Shown: positions 1 through 8,713 of the stretch, piece by piece
Layout: each line of letters begins with the position of its first letter
Position numbering within the stretch: the first letter of the stretch is position 1
From: Bacilli bacterium
GTDB taxonomy: Bacteria > Bacillota_I > Bacilli_A > RF39 > UBA660
Direction: 5' to 3'
Length of the DNA: 64,000 nucleotides
Assembly: GCA_017541885.1 (NCBI GenBank)
Contig: JAFXYF010000013.1
Location: 23,304 to 87,303, forward strand
Position numbers and translations under genes: made by a program
Notes under the pieces: model-generated
Told to the model about the DNA's origin: nothing
Databases searched by the model: none
Seen by the model: the letters and a program-made list of their open reading frames with translations, nothing else

Positions 1-201
1 AGTAGTTAACTTACCATTTATCTCTTTTATTAAAGATCTAATTCTTATATTGCTTTGATATACAGGCACTTGATTAGTTGCGAGCTCTACTATCTTTTTA
101 GCATGAGCAACTTTATAATTCCAAATAAGTCTTTTAATTCCAAAAAATGATAATACTAAGAATACTAAAACTATAAGAATTATTATTATTTTCTTTTTCA
201 T
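1..201 (-). CDS. N-terminal part of a membrane-anchored or secreted protein (runs off window)
   Basis: An open frame starts at ATG 201 and runs off the left edge, giving 67 residues. It starts MKKKIIIILIVLVFLVLSFF, a lysine-rich start followed by one hydrophobic segment of about 18 residues, as in a signal anchor. No lipobox cysteine follows. The rest of the visible part is polar and suggests the beginning of an extracytoplasmic domain, which I do not recognise. A ribosome site AGGTGA precedes the ATG and an extended -10 (TGTTATAAT) lies at 219-224. The preceding gene on this strand is closed by the terminator at 228-257, so this is a separate unit. Function unknown. Confidence 0.7.
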   Translation of the reverse strand, partial: MKKKIIIILIVLVFLVLSFFGIKRLIWNYKVAHAKKIVELATNQVPVYQSNIRIRSLIKEINGKLTT

Positions 202-218
202 ATACTTCACCTAGGTTA

Positions 219-224
219 ATTATA
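219..224 (-). promoter_or_regulatory. extended -10 promoter of the gene ending the window at left
   Basis: TATAAT preceded by TGT on the minus strand, about 18 bases upstream of the ATG at 201. No convincing -35 hexamer is visible. Confidence 0.5.
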
Positions 225-227
225 ACA

Positions 228-257
228 TAAAAAAAGAAGAACTAATCAAGTTCTTCT
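228..257 (-). terminator. intrinsic terminator overlapping the TSCPD gene stop
   Basis: A 9-bp stem (235-243 with 249-257, loop 244-248) is followed by a T-run on the minus strand. The TAG stop at 244-242 spans the end of the stem and the start of the loop. Confidence 0.85.
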
Positions 258-484
258 AATGCTTTTGCAAGTTGATCTGGACAAGATGTATCTCTAAATC
301 CACATTTAATTCCTTTTAGTTTTTCTTTTACGACATTAACGTCTTGTCCTTCTACTAGAGCTGCGATACCTTTAAGGTTTCCATTACAGCCTCCTAGTAC
401 TTTTAAATTATGTATTTTATTATCTTCTACATCAAAATCCATTTGAACACTACATGTTCCTTTTGGTTTATAAGTTTTATGCAT
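242..484 (-). CDS. small four-cysteine TSCPD-domain protein (TIGR03905-like)
   Basis: 80 residues. Four cysteines at 11, 33, 61 and 68, with the last in the family signature TSCPDQLAKAL, match the stand-alone TSCPD proteins (TIGR03905 type). The same domain closes B12-dependent ribonucleotide reductases, where its cysteines are thought to bind metal or support nucleic-acid contacts; the role of the stand-alone form is not known. The gene starts 4 bases after the FemX-like gene stops, with an AGAGGT ribosome site inside that gene, so the two are co-transcribed. It is the last gene of the unit. The identification is firm at family level, but no function can be given. Confidence 0.85.
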   Translation of the reverse strand: MHKTYKPKGTCSVQMDFDVEDNKIHNLKVLGGCNGNLKGIAALVEGQDVNVVKEKLKGIKCGFRDTSCPDQLAKALEELD

Positions 485-488
485 ACTA

Positions 489-1718
489 CTAACCTCTAAT
501 CTTATGAACTAATTTTATTAATTTATAATATAGTGGAGATATTGGTAATTCATATTCACCAATTAACTCTTCTACATAACCATTAAATCCTCTTTTAAAT
601 TCATATATTCCATAATCTTTTGGATGCTCATTTATATTTGCAGGGATTCCATAAAAGTTATGTTTCTTAAATCCATTTTTAATTCCATATTTAATTAATT
701 CCCATTGTATTAAGTATTGAGAATTAAACTTCATATATTCTTCATAATTACCACTAGATAAGTATATAATTTCAGGTTGGATTAACATAAACATTGATCC
801 TGATAAAGTAATAATTTCTTTACCTGTTTCTTTCATAATAGTCTCTGACTCTTCTACTCTCTTATCAATAGCAGCCATTTCATTTGTTAAATTCTTTTTA
901 GCACCATCATTATATTTTGCATCAGTTAAACTATCAAGTTTAGCTTGCTTTTCTTCTTTTTCTTTTAGTAATCCTTCTACATACTTCTTTAAGTTTAATT
1001 CAGTAATAAAGTATTTAACTTCATTCTTATCATGGAATAGTTTATACATTTCTTGGAAGTATTCTATATTTCTAACTTTGAATCCTTTACGAGCACCAGT
1101 TTCCACCATAATCTTTTGGAATCTATCTAATTCATCATAACCTATTTCATTAACAGTTATTCCAAACTTCTCAGTTTTCTTAATTTGGTTTCTTGTATTA
1201 GGTTTCATCTCTTTTAGAATAGTTTCTTCATCTTTTCCATCAAGTCCTAGAGAGAACATCCAAATTACTTGTTCTGTATCTTTAATTGGAACTTTTTTAA
1301 ATCCTAATTCTTCTAGATGTTTTACTACTCCTCTATTATCTACTCCATCTTCAACAATATTTCCATCTAAATCTCTTTCTCTATAAATTAAGTATGGATC
1401 TACTCTAAAGATATAACCATTTCTTTCTTTAATATATTTTTTTAATTCATTTGTAAAGAAAGTAACTAGTTCTGTATTATTAAAATCTAATAAGTATCCT
1501 CTAGGAGAATAAAACTCTTTCTTATTAAAATGTCTAATATGGGATAGTAACATTGTAGCGGCAATAATCTTATCATTTTCTTTTACTCCAACGTATACTG
1601 TATCCCATCCTTGTTTATCTCTTAATTTAGATATTTCAGGAGCAGATAAAAATGTTTTTAATGGATGTGTCTCCCAAAATGTTCTATATTCTTTCTCGGT
1701 AATTTCTTGAAACTTCAT
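489..1718 (-). CDS. FemX/MurM-family tRNA-dependent aminoacyltransferase
   Basis: 409 residues starting MKFQEITEKEY. I use ATG 1718 because GAGGTG sits just upstream; the longer frame back to 1826 would run through the neighbour's terminator and 3' end. The family adds amino acids from aminoacyl-tRNA to the stem-peptide lysine of lipid II, building the interpeptide bridge. Two GNAT-like lobes are visible, with a charged helical arm at about residues 245-300 (lysine/glutamate-rich, coiled-coil-like). That arm is typical of FemA, FemX and MurM. The C-terminal lobe contains YLSSGNYEEY and the NFYGIPA stretch common to the family. Which amino acid is transferred, and whether this is the first or a later step, cannot be told from sequence. 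Confidence 0.88.
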   Translation of the reverse strand: MKFQEITEKEYRTFWETHPLKTFLSAPEISKLRDKQGWDTVYVGVKENDKIIAATMLLSHIRHFNKKEFYSPRGYLLDFNNTELVTFFTNELKKYIKERNGYIFRVDPYLIYRERDLDGNIVEDGVDNRGVVKHLEELGFKKVPIKDTEQVIWMFSLGLDGKDEETILKEMKPNTRNQIKKTEKFGITVNEIGYDELDRFQKIMVETGARKGFKVRNIEYFQEMYKLFHDKNEVKYFITELNLKKYVEGLLKEKEEKQAKLDSLTDAKYNDGAKKNLTNEMAAIDKRVEESETIMKETGKEIITLSGSMFMLIQPEIIYLSSGNYEEYMKFNSQYLIQWELIKYGIKNGFKKHNFYGIPANINEHPKDYGIYEFKRGFNGYVEELIGEYELPISPLYYKLIKLVHKIRG

Positions 1719-1736
1719 ATAAAGCACCTCATTATT

Positions 1737-1742
1737 ATTATA
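1737..1742 (-). promoter_or_regulatory. extended -10 promoter of the FemX-like/TSCPD operon
   Basis: TGTTATAAT on the minus strand, about 20 bases upstream of ATG 1718. The -35 position would fall in the loop of the adjoining terminator and is not a good match. Confidence 0.5.
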
Positions 1743-1746
1743 ACAC

Positions 1747-1772
1747 AAAAAAACTACTGAAATCAGTAGTTT
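1747..1772 (-). terminator. intrinsic terminator at the end of the 1771-2505 gene
   Basis: Nine-bp stem (1751-1759 with 1764-1772, 4-base loop) followed by a T-run on the minus strand. The TAA stop at 1773-1771 overlaps the stem base. Confidence 0.85.
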
Positions 1773-2505
1773 ATTCTTTATTTTGCTTTGCTTGTTTTTC
1801 TTGTTTCTTTTTCTTTTGACGTTCAAACATAAATCTTGCTCGATCTATTCCTTCATCGAAAGTATTATCTACTTTATCAACAATTCTATCTTTATCAAAT
1901 AGCGTTGCGATTAATAGTGCAAAAACAAAGAAACTTAATAATAGAGATGCGAATAAGAAGATACTAAATTCATCTTCTTGTCCTCTTGTAGTATCTAAAT
2001 AACTATTTGTTAGATATGTTTCATAATTATCTTCTGTAATCTTTACTTCGTTTTCTGCTGGTACAAAGTTTGGAATATTTTTAATTGCTAGTTTCTTTAA
2101 TTCTTCATTTACAATTACTGGGTAACCATATACTTTTTTAGGTCTTGGTTCTCTATCAGTTCTTTCATATGTAAAGTCAATTATCTTTTTATAATCATCA
2201 TAATCATCTTCATCTATTGCAATTAAATATGTATGCCAAAGACCAGTTTTTTCTTTTTCAATTACAAAATGTATTCCAATATTTGCTTCTTCATAATAAG
2301 CAAACTTTTCAGACATTCTACAAATAGTAATGTATGTATAATCTTCTACATTTTCTACATCAGTCCATGGAACAATATCTTTCTTCTCCTCAAATAATTG
2401 GTATGAGCAGACTATTAATATTGTCATTACTACAAGATAAACTAAACACATAAAAAGTTTGATAGCCAAACGACTTTCATTTACTTTTTTCTTTTTAGTT
2501 TTCAT
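1771..2505 (-). CDS. two-pass membrane protein of unknown function
   Basis: 244 residues. A lysine-rich N-terminus leads into a membrane segment at about 14-35. An outer acidic domain of about 140 residues follows (rich in Asp, Glu, Tyr), then a second membrane segment at about 181-203 and a strongly basic cytoplasmic tail with many Lys and Gln. I do not recognise the outer domain. The ATG overlaps the stop of the upstream YjdF-like gene as ATGA, so translation is probably coupled. The gene closes an operon that begins with the lipid kinase at 4286. A role in the envelope is inferred from topology and neighbours only. Confidence 0.8.
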   Translation of the reverse strand: MKTKKKKVNESRLAIKLFMCLVYLVVMTILIVCSYQLFEEKKDIVPWTDVENVEDYTYITICRMSEKFAYYEEANIGIHFVIEKEKTGLWHTYLIAIDEDDYDDYKKIIDFTYERTDREPRPKKVYGYPVIVNEELKKLAIKNIPNFVPAENEVKITEDNYETYLTNSYLDTTRGQEDEFSIFLFASLLLSFFVFALLIATLFDKDRIVDKVDNTFDEGIDRARFMFERQKKKKQEKQAKQNKE

Positions 2506-3353
2506 ACTTTTACTTCTTCCTCTTTAGATTGTTTTCTTAATCTTGGAATTAATATTTCTATAAAGCGATAACCTTCCCTATTCTTAACATATAAATATCC
2601 TATTATTGAGAAGATTGTAGCTCCTAAGAAATTTACTATAAGATCTTTCATTGTATCATTAATTCCGATATCTAAATATCCATTATCTATTATTATTACA
2701 GTATTTCCATTATCAGCATAGATTTCTGTTTTTTCTATATCTTCTACTTCTATTGGAACATTTTCTCCATCTGGGTTTATTTTTACTGATTGAAACTTCT
2801 CTACTATTTTATCTTTTTGCATATCTTTTAAGAAATATCTATCTGCAGTAAATTCTGCGAATTCCCATAATACTCCTACTGTCATTGAAAATGAGAAAGC
2901 AACTAATGCGGCAAATGCAGGAGACATTTTAATATGTATTTCATCATTATTATTTAAGATATCAACTAGTGAGAATCCTATCGCAGCACACAAGAAACCA
3001 TTTAATGTATGTAAAATAGTATCCCAATGTTCAAAGATTCCATAGAAATTTTGAATTTCTCCTAAAATCTCAGCAGAAAAGATAAATAAGTAAACAATTA
3101 TTTCTAATGGTTCTGGTAAATCAATATTAAATTTACTTGATATAAGATTTGGTAATGTAAATAATATTAATGTCAAAACACATAAAGCAACGTTATTCCA
3201 GTTACCATTTAGTCCTTGACCAATCATACTTATAATTACTAAAGCTCTTAATAAGAAATAGATTGTAAGATTACCTTTTCTTTTTAATTTTGATTGAATT
3301 TTTCTTTTGTTATTCTTATTAATTGTTTTGGATAAAGACTTCTCTTTTCCCAT
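2502..3353 (-). CDS. YjdF/DUF2238-like integral membrane protein
   Basis: 283 residues, starting at ATG 3353 (MGKEKSL), with TAGGTGA about 8 bases upstream. The alternative GTG at 3362 overlaps that ribosome site and is less likely. About six hydrophobic segments are visible. The stretches HWDTILHTLNGF and GVLWEFAEFTADRYF, plus DTMKDLIVNFLGA near the C-terminus, match the conserved Asp/His/Glu positions of the YjdF (DUF2238) family, whose function is not established. An insert of about 60 polar residues sits between the last two membrane segments and is probably outside the cell. The gene begins 12 bases after the lipid kinase stop. Confidence 0.72.
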   Translation of the reverse strand: MGKEKSLSKTINKNNKRKIQSKLKRKGNLTIYFLLRALVIISMIGQGLNGNWNNVALCVLTLILFTLPNLISSKFNIDLPEPLEIIVYLFIFSAEILGEIQNFYGIFEHWDTILHTLNGFLCAAIGFSLVDILNNNDEIHIKMSPAFAALVAFSFSMTVGVLWEFAEFTADRYFLKDMQKDKIVEKFQSVKINPDGENVPIEVEDIEKTEIYADNGNTVIIIDNGYLDIGINDTMKDLIVNFLGATIFSIIGYLYVKNREGYRFIEILIPRLRKQSKEEEVKV

Positions 3354-3365
3354 AAGAATCACCTA

Positions 3366-4286
3366 CTATTCATCAAATAATTCTTCTGCCGTTTCTTTAG
3401 GTACTTGCATCTTCATGTTCTTTTCTACACGAAAGACAAATTTATTTGTATCAGTTTTATATTCTTCTCCATCAATACACCAACTTGTTTTTGGTTTATC
3501 AATAAAGTTTATTTCAAAGTTATTTGTACGATAATATGTAACATCTGGAATATCTTTAACATCCATTGTACTTGCGAGTACTAATAGTCTTAATATTTCT
3601 TTTTTATTTTTACATCTTGCAAGACATACTTCAAACATATTATCATCTAATTTAACATCATAATAAATGTCAGGTTGACCGGCAATACGAGATGAGTTTG
3701 AGATAAAGAAGAAGGAATATGTTCCTATATGCTTTTCTCCATCTACTGTATATTCTATGTCGTATTGATGTATTTTGTTTCTTAATTGCTTCATACCATA
3801 CAAGATATAAGCAATCTTTCCATATTTTTTCTTTAAACTTCTAGGAGTAGCATATGCCATATCTATATAATCTCCTAAACATGCAACATATACAAAAGGA
3901 GAGTCATTAATAAAGCATACATCTATTTTTTTTGCTTTTCCTCTAAGTATTAATTCTAAGTTTTCATATACACTATGATCTAGTCCATACATATTTCCTA
4001 CATCATTTGTACTTCCTAATGGTAATGGTGCTATAGTTAAGCGTTTTTCTCTTTTTAAGTTACCTGAAACTATTTCATTTAAAGTTCCATCTCCACCACC
4101 ACTGATAACTAAATCCACACTTTTATCAATACCTTGAATAATCTTTTCGGCATCTCCTCTAGCTTTAGTTAAAATGATTTCTGTATCATAGCCGTATTTT
4201 CTTCCAATATCATAAAAGTCTTGATAAGTAGTAATTTTATGTTTCTTACCACTTTCTGGATTTAGGATGATAACACACTTTTTCAT
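3366..4286 (-). CDS. diacylglycerol/sphingosine kinase-family lipid kinase (DgkB/YegS type)
   Basis: 306 residues, the usual length for the family. The nucleotide-binding motif GGGDGTLNE is at 63-71, followed by PLGSTNDVGN, the variant of the PxGTxND motif. Later come DVCFIND and WCIDGEE, which match the second lobe of DgkB/YegS/BmrU proteins. In Firmicutes DgkB returns diacylglycerol released during lipoteichoic acid synthesis to phosphatidic acid. The LtaS-like gene in this window makes that a reasonable role, but it is inferred. Start ATG 4286 follows AGGAGAT. An extended -10 is at 4318-4323. First gene of a three-gene operon. Confidence 0.87.
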   Translation of the reverse strand: MKKCVIILNPESGKKHKITTYQDFYDIGRKYGYDTEIILTKARGDAEKIIQGIDKSVDLVISGGGDGTLNEIVSGNLKREKRLTIAPLPLGSTNDVGNMYGLDHSVYENLELILRGKAKKIDVCFINDSPFVYVACLGDYIDMAYATPRSLKKKYGKIAYILYGMKQLRNKIHQYDIEYTVDGEKHIGTYSFFFISNSSRIAGQPDIYYDVKLDDNMFEVCLARCKNKKEILRLLVLASTMDVKDIPDVTYYRTNNFEINFIDKPKTSWCIDGEEYKTDTNKFVFRVEKNMKMQVPKETAEELFDE

Positions 4287-4317
4287 GGCACCATCTCCTC
4301 TTTTATAAATCGAATTT

Positions 4318-4323
4318 ATTATA
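4318..4323 (-). promoter_or_regulatory. extended -10 promoter of the lipid-kinase operon
   Basis: TGTTATAAT on the minus strand, 32 bases upstream of ATG 4286. No clear -35. Confidence 0.5.
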
Positions 4324-4360
4324 ACATGATTTTAGGAAAATATAAAGATACCTAGAATAT

Positions 4361-4390
4361 AAAAAAGAAGACTTAAATTGTCTTCTTTTT
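4361..4390 (-). terminator. intrinsic terminator of the capE-capF-capG-GT operon
   Basis: An 11-bp stem (4362-4372 with 4380-4390) with a 7-base loop that contains the TAA stop of the upstream gene (4375-4373). The A and T flanks could let it act in both directions. Confidence 0.85.
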
Positions 4391-5926
4391 ACTTTTCTTA
4401 TAATTGTAATATTTATAATACATTCTAAATGTTCTAGAGAACTTTAATTCTCTAAATTCATCAGAATCTTCATACATATATACTTTCTTACCTTCAGTAT
4501 TATATTTATTATAAATTACTGATATATCATAGTTTAGAGAAGCTATTTGATGATTATTTGCTTTAGAATCATTCATGACTCTTCTTAAATAATCATATAC
4601 TTCTTCCATATTATATTCTTCTTTAACACCCTCTAGGAAGTTTTCTTCTTCAACAAATGATCCACCTTTAACTGCTAGATCATACATATATTGATATGGA
4701 GTTTCAAATTTAGCTTTATCTTTATTCTTGAAGATTACTCCATCAATTGGTGTTAGATAAGAACATAAGTTATCAGAGTATCCTGTTCTTAAAGGTCTCT
4801 TATAATCTGAAATAATTACATTTTTATTTGTTGCGAGAGCAATTAGAATTTGATGCTCTAAGAAGTTTTCTTTTACTGTTACTCCTGCATTAATAAATGT
4901 ATAGTAATCAGTTTTTATATTTTTAATAGATTCTTCTCTTGTTTTTGTAGTCTTATATTTTTTATTTTTACCTTCGACAATTATTTCTGGTTTATATTTT
5001 TGTTTTAATAATGACTCAATAGTATTATTAACATCTTCTAATTTACCATTATCAATAACTACTACTGTAGTAGTTATATCTTTTACTTTTTTCTTTAGTG
5101 CATCTAGACTCTTTTCAGCCATATCATGAACATTTTTTTCTGCTTCTTTATATGGAGAACTCTTTAAATAGTTTTCCATTTCTTTATAGAATAAATATTC
5201 ACTACCTTCATATTTTTCTTTCTTTTTCTTTGGATAATTTTCAGTCATATATGTCCATAACCAATTACCTTCTGTTAACATTTTTGGAGATGTCATAGTA
5301 ACTTGTTTTGGATGAACACGAGATGCAGCTAAAACATCAGTCATATGAATGAATGTATAATGGTCTAAGAATTCAAACCATTTTAGATAGTCTTGTACAC
5401 ATCTTAATTTAGTATCAAAACCACCACATTCATCAAAAGCACTCTTAGGAATAAGTAAACTAATTCCACTAATATCTCCTCTTAGTAAGGCATAATCAGG
5501 TTTAGCCATTAACATTTCATGATCATAAATTACAGTTGAGAATACTTTTCCATTTAGATCAATCATATCAATATTAGAATATAGAATTGTATGATCATCA
5601 TACTTTTCTATTAATTCCATTTGTTTCTCTAATTTATTTGGATAATATAGGTCATCATGACTTAACCATGAAAAATAATCACCTGTCATTTTTTCAATTC
5701 CAAGATTTAGAGCAGTTGATACTCCTCCGTTTTCTTTTTCATAGTATGTTACTTTATCTCCATATGATTTAACAATATCACGAGTTGCTCCTTCATCTGT
5801 TGAACCATCGTTAACAACAATAATTTCTTTATTTTTATAAGTTTGTGCTAAAGCACTATCAATTGCTTCTTTTACATAATTTGATCCATTATAAACTGGA
5901 ATAATTATACTTACTTTCTTTCCCAT
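4373..5926 (-). CDS. two-domain GT2 glycosyltransferase, second domain degenerate
   Basis: 517 residues, starting at ATG 5926 (MGKKVSIIIPVYNG) with AGAGGTAAGG upstream. A GTG at 5944 is the only alternative and lies before the ribosome site. Residues 1 to about 220 are a standard GT-A domain: IIIPVYNG, VVNDGSTDE and the acidic SHDDLYY metal site. From about residue 285 a second GT-A-like fold is suggested by VVVIDNGKLEDVNNTI and a following helix/strand pattern. There the usual donor-binding and DxD residues are missing. The protein is soluble and probably membrane-associated. It is the last gene of the UDP-L-FucNAc operon, so it likely adds a sugar to that polymer; donor and acceptor are unknown. 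Confidence 0.82.
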   Translation of the reverse strand: MGKKVSIIIPVYNGSNYVKEAIDSALAQTYKNKEIIVVNDGSTDEGATRDIVKSYGDKVTYYEKENGGVSTALNLGIEKMTGDYFSWLSHDDLYYPNKLEKQMELIEKYDDHTILYSNIDMIDLNGKVFSTVIYDHEMLMAKPDYALLRGDISGISLLIPKSAFDECGGFDTKLRCVQDYLKWFEFLDHYTFIHMTDVLAASRVHPKQVTMTSPKMLTEGNWLWTYMTENYPKKKKEKYEGSEYLFYKEMENYLKSSPYKEAEKNVHDMAEKSLDALKKKVKDITTTVVVIDNGKLEDVNNTIESLLKQKYKPEIIVEGKNKKYKTTKTREESIKNIKTDYYTFINAGVTVKENFLEHQILIALATNKNVIISDYKRPLRTGYSDNLCSYLTPIDGVIFKNKDKAKFETPYQYMYDLAVKGGSFVEEENFLEGVKEEYNMEEVYDYLRRVMNDSKANNHQIASLNYDISVIYNKYNTEGKKVYMYEDSDEFRELKFSRTFRMYYKYYNYKKSKKKTI

Positions 5927-5940
5927 ATAAACCTTACCTC

Positions 5941-7506
5941 TCACTTTCTCATTAACTTTCTTAATAAGAATTTAGGATTATGAACTACTAAATATAGTGT
6001 TTTTTCTATATATAATTTTATATTATTATCAAATGATATATCTGGATTGTTTTCTGCAATATCCTCTAATTTATTAAAGTAATCTAATGTTACTTCTTGT
6101 AATACTGGATCACTATAATGATATTGATATCTATCTATTCTTTTACTTTTTGGTTTGTACATTAAACTCTTTCCATATTTATTTGTTGTTCCAAAAAGTC
6201 TTATTGTAACATCATTTAAATAATATTTGAATTGCTCAGTATTATCATTTGTCTCAGGAAGAATCTCTTCTTCTTGTTTTTCTCTTTTACGATTATATAC
6301 TTCTAAATACATCTTTCTTAATTCTTTATAGTATTTTTCATTAGTATATTCTTCTTCAACTATTTTTCTTCCTAGCTTTCCTCTTTTAATTCTATCTTTT
6401 TCATCTTCTACAAGATGTTTAATTGCTAAAGAAAGGTCATGTGAATCTCTATTCTTAACTAAATATCCACATTCTGGAGCATGTGTTGTATATGGCAAGG
6501 CAGAGTTATCAAAGACAACTACTGGTTTAGAACAAACCATTGCCTCTATTGCCATTAGTCCAAAACTTTCTCCAATTGATGGCATTAAGAATATATCACA
6601 AGCATTCATTGCAGTAATCATTTCTTTATCATTTAAAAGACCTAAGTCCATAACTCTTACTTTATCTTGTACTTCATCAAGTAATCCTTTATTTTCACAA
6701 GTCATGATTACTACTTTTTTATCAGTTTCTAATTCTTTAAGAGCTTCTAATACATAAGGTGTTCCTTTAAATTCATTCTGGGCTCTATGAAATAGTACTA
6801 CTTCATCATCTTTTAATCCTAATTTTTTTCTTGCTTCTTCTCGAGTGATACTTGAGAAGTTTTCTATATCAATACCAAAAGTTATTCTATGAAGATGATT
6901 TTGATTTCCTAATATTGGACTTTCTTTGATATTATCTCCAGTCCACTCTGTAGGATAAATTATATCTACATCTAGATTATTAAAAGTATTCTTTTTTAAT
7001 TCCCATAATTCATGACAATTATCTTCTTTTAATGGGAAATATGTATCTAGATGTTCACAGTTCTTACAACCTGTTTTCCATTTATTACAATCAAAATAAT
7101 GGACACATCTTCCTGTTAATAACCATGGATCATGCATTGATACTACTAAGCGTTTTTCTTTAGCAATTTTCTTTAATGCATATAAAGAAAGACCTGAATT
7201 GTGCAACATATGAATGTGCACAATGTCGGCCTCCTTGTACTCTTTCATTTTAAATAAAGCAGGAGTAGTAATAGATAAAACATTCTTAATTGATTGTTTT
7301 GGTTCTTCATAATACATAATCTTATCATGTATTACTTTTAAAGGTTTATTCTTTAAAATTTCTATTACATTAGGATTATCAGATCTTTTTTCTATAACAG
7401 CTTGTTTGATTTCAAATTCTTTTCCACTTAATTTTTCAATCATATCATAACCGTTATATCTATTTCCTAAAGTATCAATATTATTTACTTCTAAGATTTT
7501 AATCAT
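5941..7506 (-). CDS. GT4-family glycosyltransferase with C-terminal extension
   Basis: 521 residues. A GT-B fold is indicated by LFHRAQNEFKG in the middle and the C-terminal lobe motif EAMVCSKPVVVFDNSA with the preceding GESFGLMAIE, the EX7E donor site of GT4. The N-terminal lobe contains a cysteine-rich stretch (GRCVHYFDCNKWKTGCKNC) seen in capsule and exopolysaccharide GT4 enzymes. About 110 residues beyond the normal end are rich in Lys, Tyr and Asn, with no domain I recognise. AGGAGGCTT precedes ATG 7506. It lies between capG and the GT2 gene in one operon and is likely to act early in building the FucNAc-containing polymer. Confidence 0.86.
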   Translation of the reverse strand: MIKILEVNNIDTLGNRYNGYDMIEKLSGKEFEIKQAVIEKRSDNPNVIEILKNKPLKVIHDKIMYYEEPKQSIKNVLSITTPALFKMKEYKEADIVHIHMLHNSGLSLYALKKIAKEKRLVVSMHDPWLLTGRCVHYFDCNKWKTGCKNCEHLDTYFPLKEDNCHELWELKKNTFNNLDVDIIYPTEWTGDNIKESPILGNQNHLHRITFGIDIENFSSITREEARKKLGLKDDEVVLFHRAQNEFKGTPYVLEALKELETDKKVVIMTCENKGLLDEVQDKVRVMDLGLLNDKEMITAMNACDIFLMPSIGESFGLMAIEAMVCSKPVVVFDNSALPYTTHAPECGYLVKNRDSHDLSLAIKHLVEDEKDRIKRGKLGRKIVEEEYTNEKYYKELRKMYLEVYNRKREKQEEEILPETNDNTEQFKYYLNDVTIRLFGTTNKYGKSLMYKPKSKRIDRYQYHYSDPVLQEVTLDYFNKLEDIAENNPDISFDNNIKLYIEKTLYLVVHNPKFLLRKLMRK

Positions 7507-7524
7507 GATAAGCCTCCTAGCTTT

Positions 7525-8712
7525 TTAGAATTTTTTTCTCCATACCATTTTATCCACAACACCTGTGTAACTTTGAATTATTTTCACAACTTTTGTGGAA
7601 ACATTTTCTTCTACATAGTCTGGTACTGGTATTCCAACATCACCATTCTTAGTCATTTCAACTGCAGTATCTACTGCTTGAAGTAGATTCTTTTCATCTA
7701 TTCCTGCAAGGATAAAGCAAGCTTTATCTAATGCTTCAGGACGCTCAGTTGATGTTCTAATACATACTGCTGGGAATGGTTTACCAATACTTGTATAGTA
7801 ACTTGATTCTTCAGGTAATGTTCCTGAATCACTTACTACACAGAATGCATTCATTTGTAAATTGTTATAATCATGGAATCCTAATGGTTCATGCATTACA
7901 ACTCTAGGATCTAATTTAAATCCACTAGATTCTAGTCTCTTTCTACTTCTTGGATGGCATGAATATAATATTGGCATATCATATTTCTCAGCCATTTTAT
8001 TAATAGCAGTAAATAAACTATTAAAGTTTGCTTCTGTATCAATATTTTCTTCTCTATGTGCTGATAATAAGATATATTTTTTAGGTTCAAGATTTAATCT
8101 TGTTAAAATATCAGAGCTTTCAATATCTTTTAAGTTATTGTGTAATACTTCTGCCATTGGAGATCCTGTTACGTATACTCTTTCTTTTGGAAGCCCACAC
8201 TCATGAAGATATTTTCTTGCATGTTCTGAATATGCTAAGTTTACATCAGAGATAATATCTACGATTCTTCTATTAGTCTCTTCTGGTAAACATTCATCTT
8301 TACATCTATTTCCTGCTTCCATATGGAAAATTGGAATATGTAGACGTTTAGCACTAATAGCAGATAAACAACTATTTGTATCTCCTAATATTAATAAAGC
8401 ATCTGGTTTAATTTGATTCATTAATTTATATGATGCAGCTATGATATTACCTACTGTTTCTCCTAGGTCATCTCCTACTGCATCCATATATACTTCTGGA
8501 TTATCTAATTTTAAATCTTTAAAGAATACTCCATTTAAGTTATAGTCATAGTTTTGACCAGTATGAGCTAAGATACAATCAAAATATTTACGACATTTTG
8601 TAATAACTGCTCCTAAACGAATAATTTCTGGTCTTGTTCCTACGATAATTAATAATTTTAATTTACCATTTTCTTGCCATTTAACGTCACTATAATCTTT
8701 TCTAACTTCCAT
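7525..8712 (-). CDS. capG: UDP-HexNAc 2-epimerase, CapG-like
   Basis: 395 residues. Start ATG 8712 (MEVRKDYSDVKW) is preceded by GGAGGTATAGT; the longer frame to 8763 lies inside capF. The protein has the WecB/MnaA-type non-hydrolysing epimerase motifs: VGTRPEIIRLG at the N-terminus, GDTNSCLSA, and HMEAGNRCKDECLPEETNRR around the catalytic acids. In Staphylococcus capsule types 5 and 8, CapG performs the last C2 epimerisation that yields UDP-N-acetyl-L-fucosamine. The order capE, capF, capG in one operon supports CapG over plain MnaA. ATG 8712 lies 2 bases from the capF stop. Confidence 0.88.
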   Translation of the reverse strand: MEVRKDYSDVKWQENGKLKLLIIVGTRPEIIRLGAVITKCRKYFDCILAHTGQNYDYNLNGVFFKDLKLDNPEVYMDAVGDDLGETVGNIIAASYKLMNQIKPDALLILGDTNSCLSAISAKRLHIPIFHMEAGNRCKDECLPEETNRRIVDIISDVNLAYSEHARKYLHECGLPKERVYVTGSPMAEVLHNNLKDIESSDILTRLNLEPKKYILLSAHREENIDTEANFNSLFTAINKMAEKYDMPILYSCHPRSRKRLESSGFKLDPRVVMHEPLGFHDYNNLQMNAFCVVSDSGTLPEESSYYTSIGKPFPAVCIRTSTERPEALDKACFILAGIDEKNLLQAVDTAVEMTKNGDVGIPVPDYVEENVSTKVVKIIQSYTGVVDKMVWRKKF

Positions 8713-8713
8713 A

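Noticed and set aside
489..1826. FemX-like frame extended to 1826
   Set aside because: The extra 36 residues would cover the promoter, the upstream terminator and the end of the neighbouring gene; GAGGTG supports ATG 1718.
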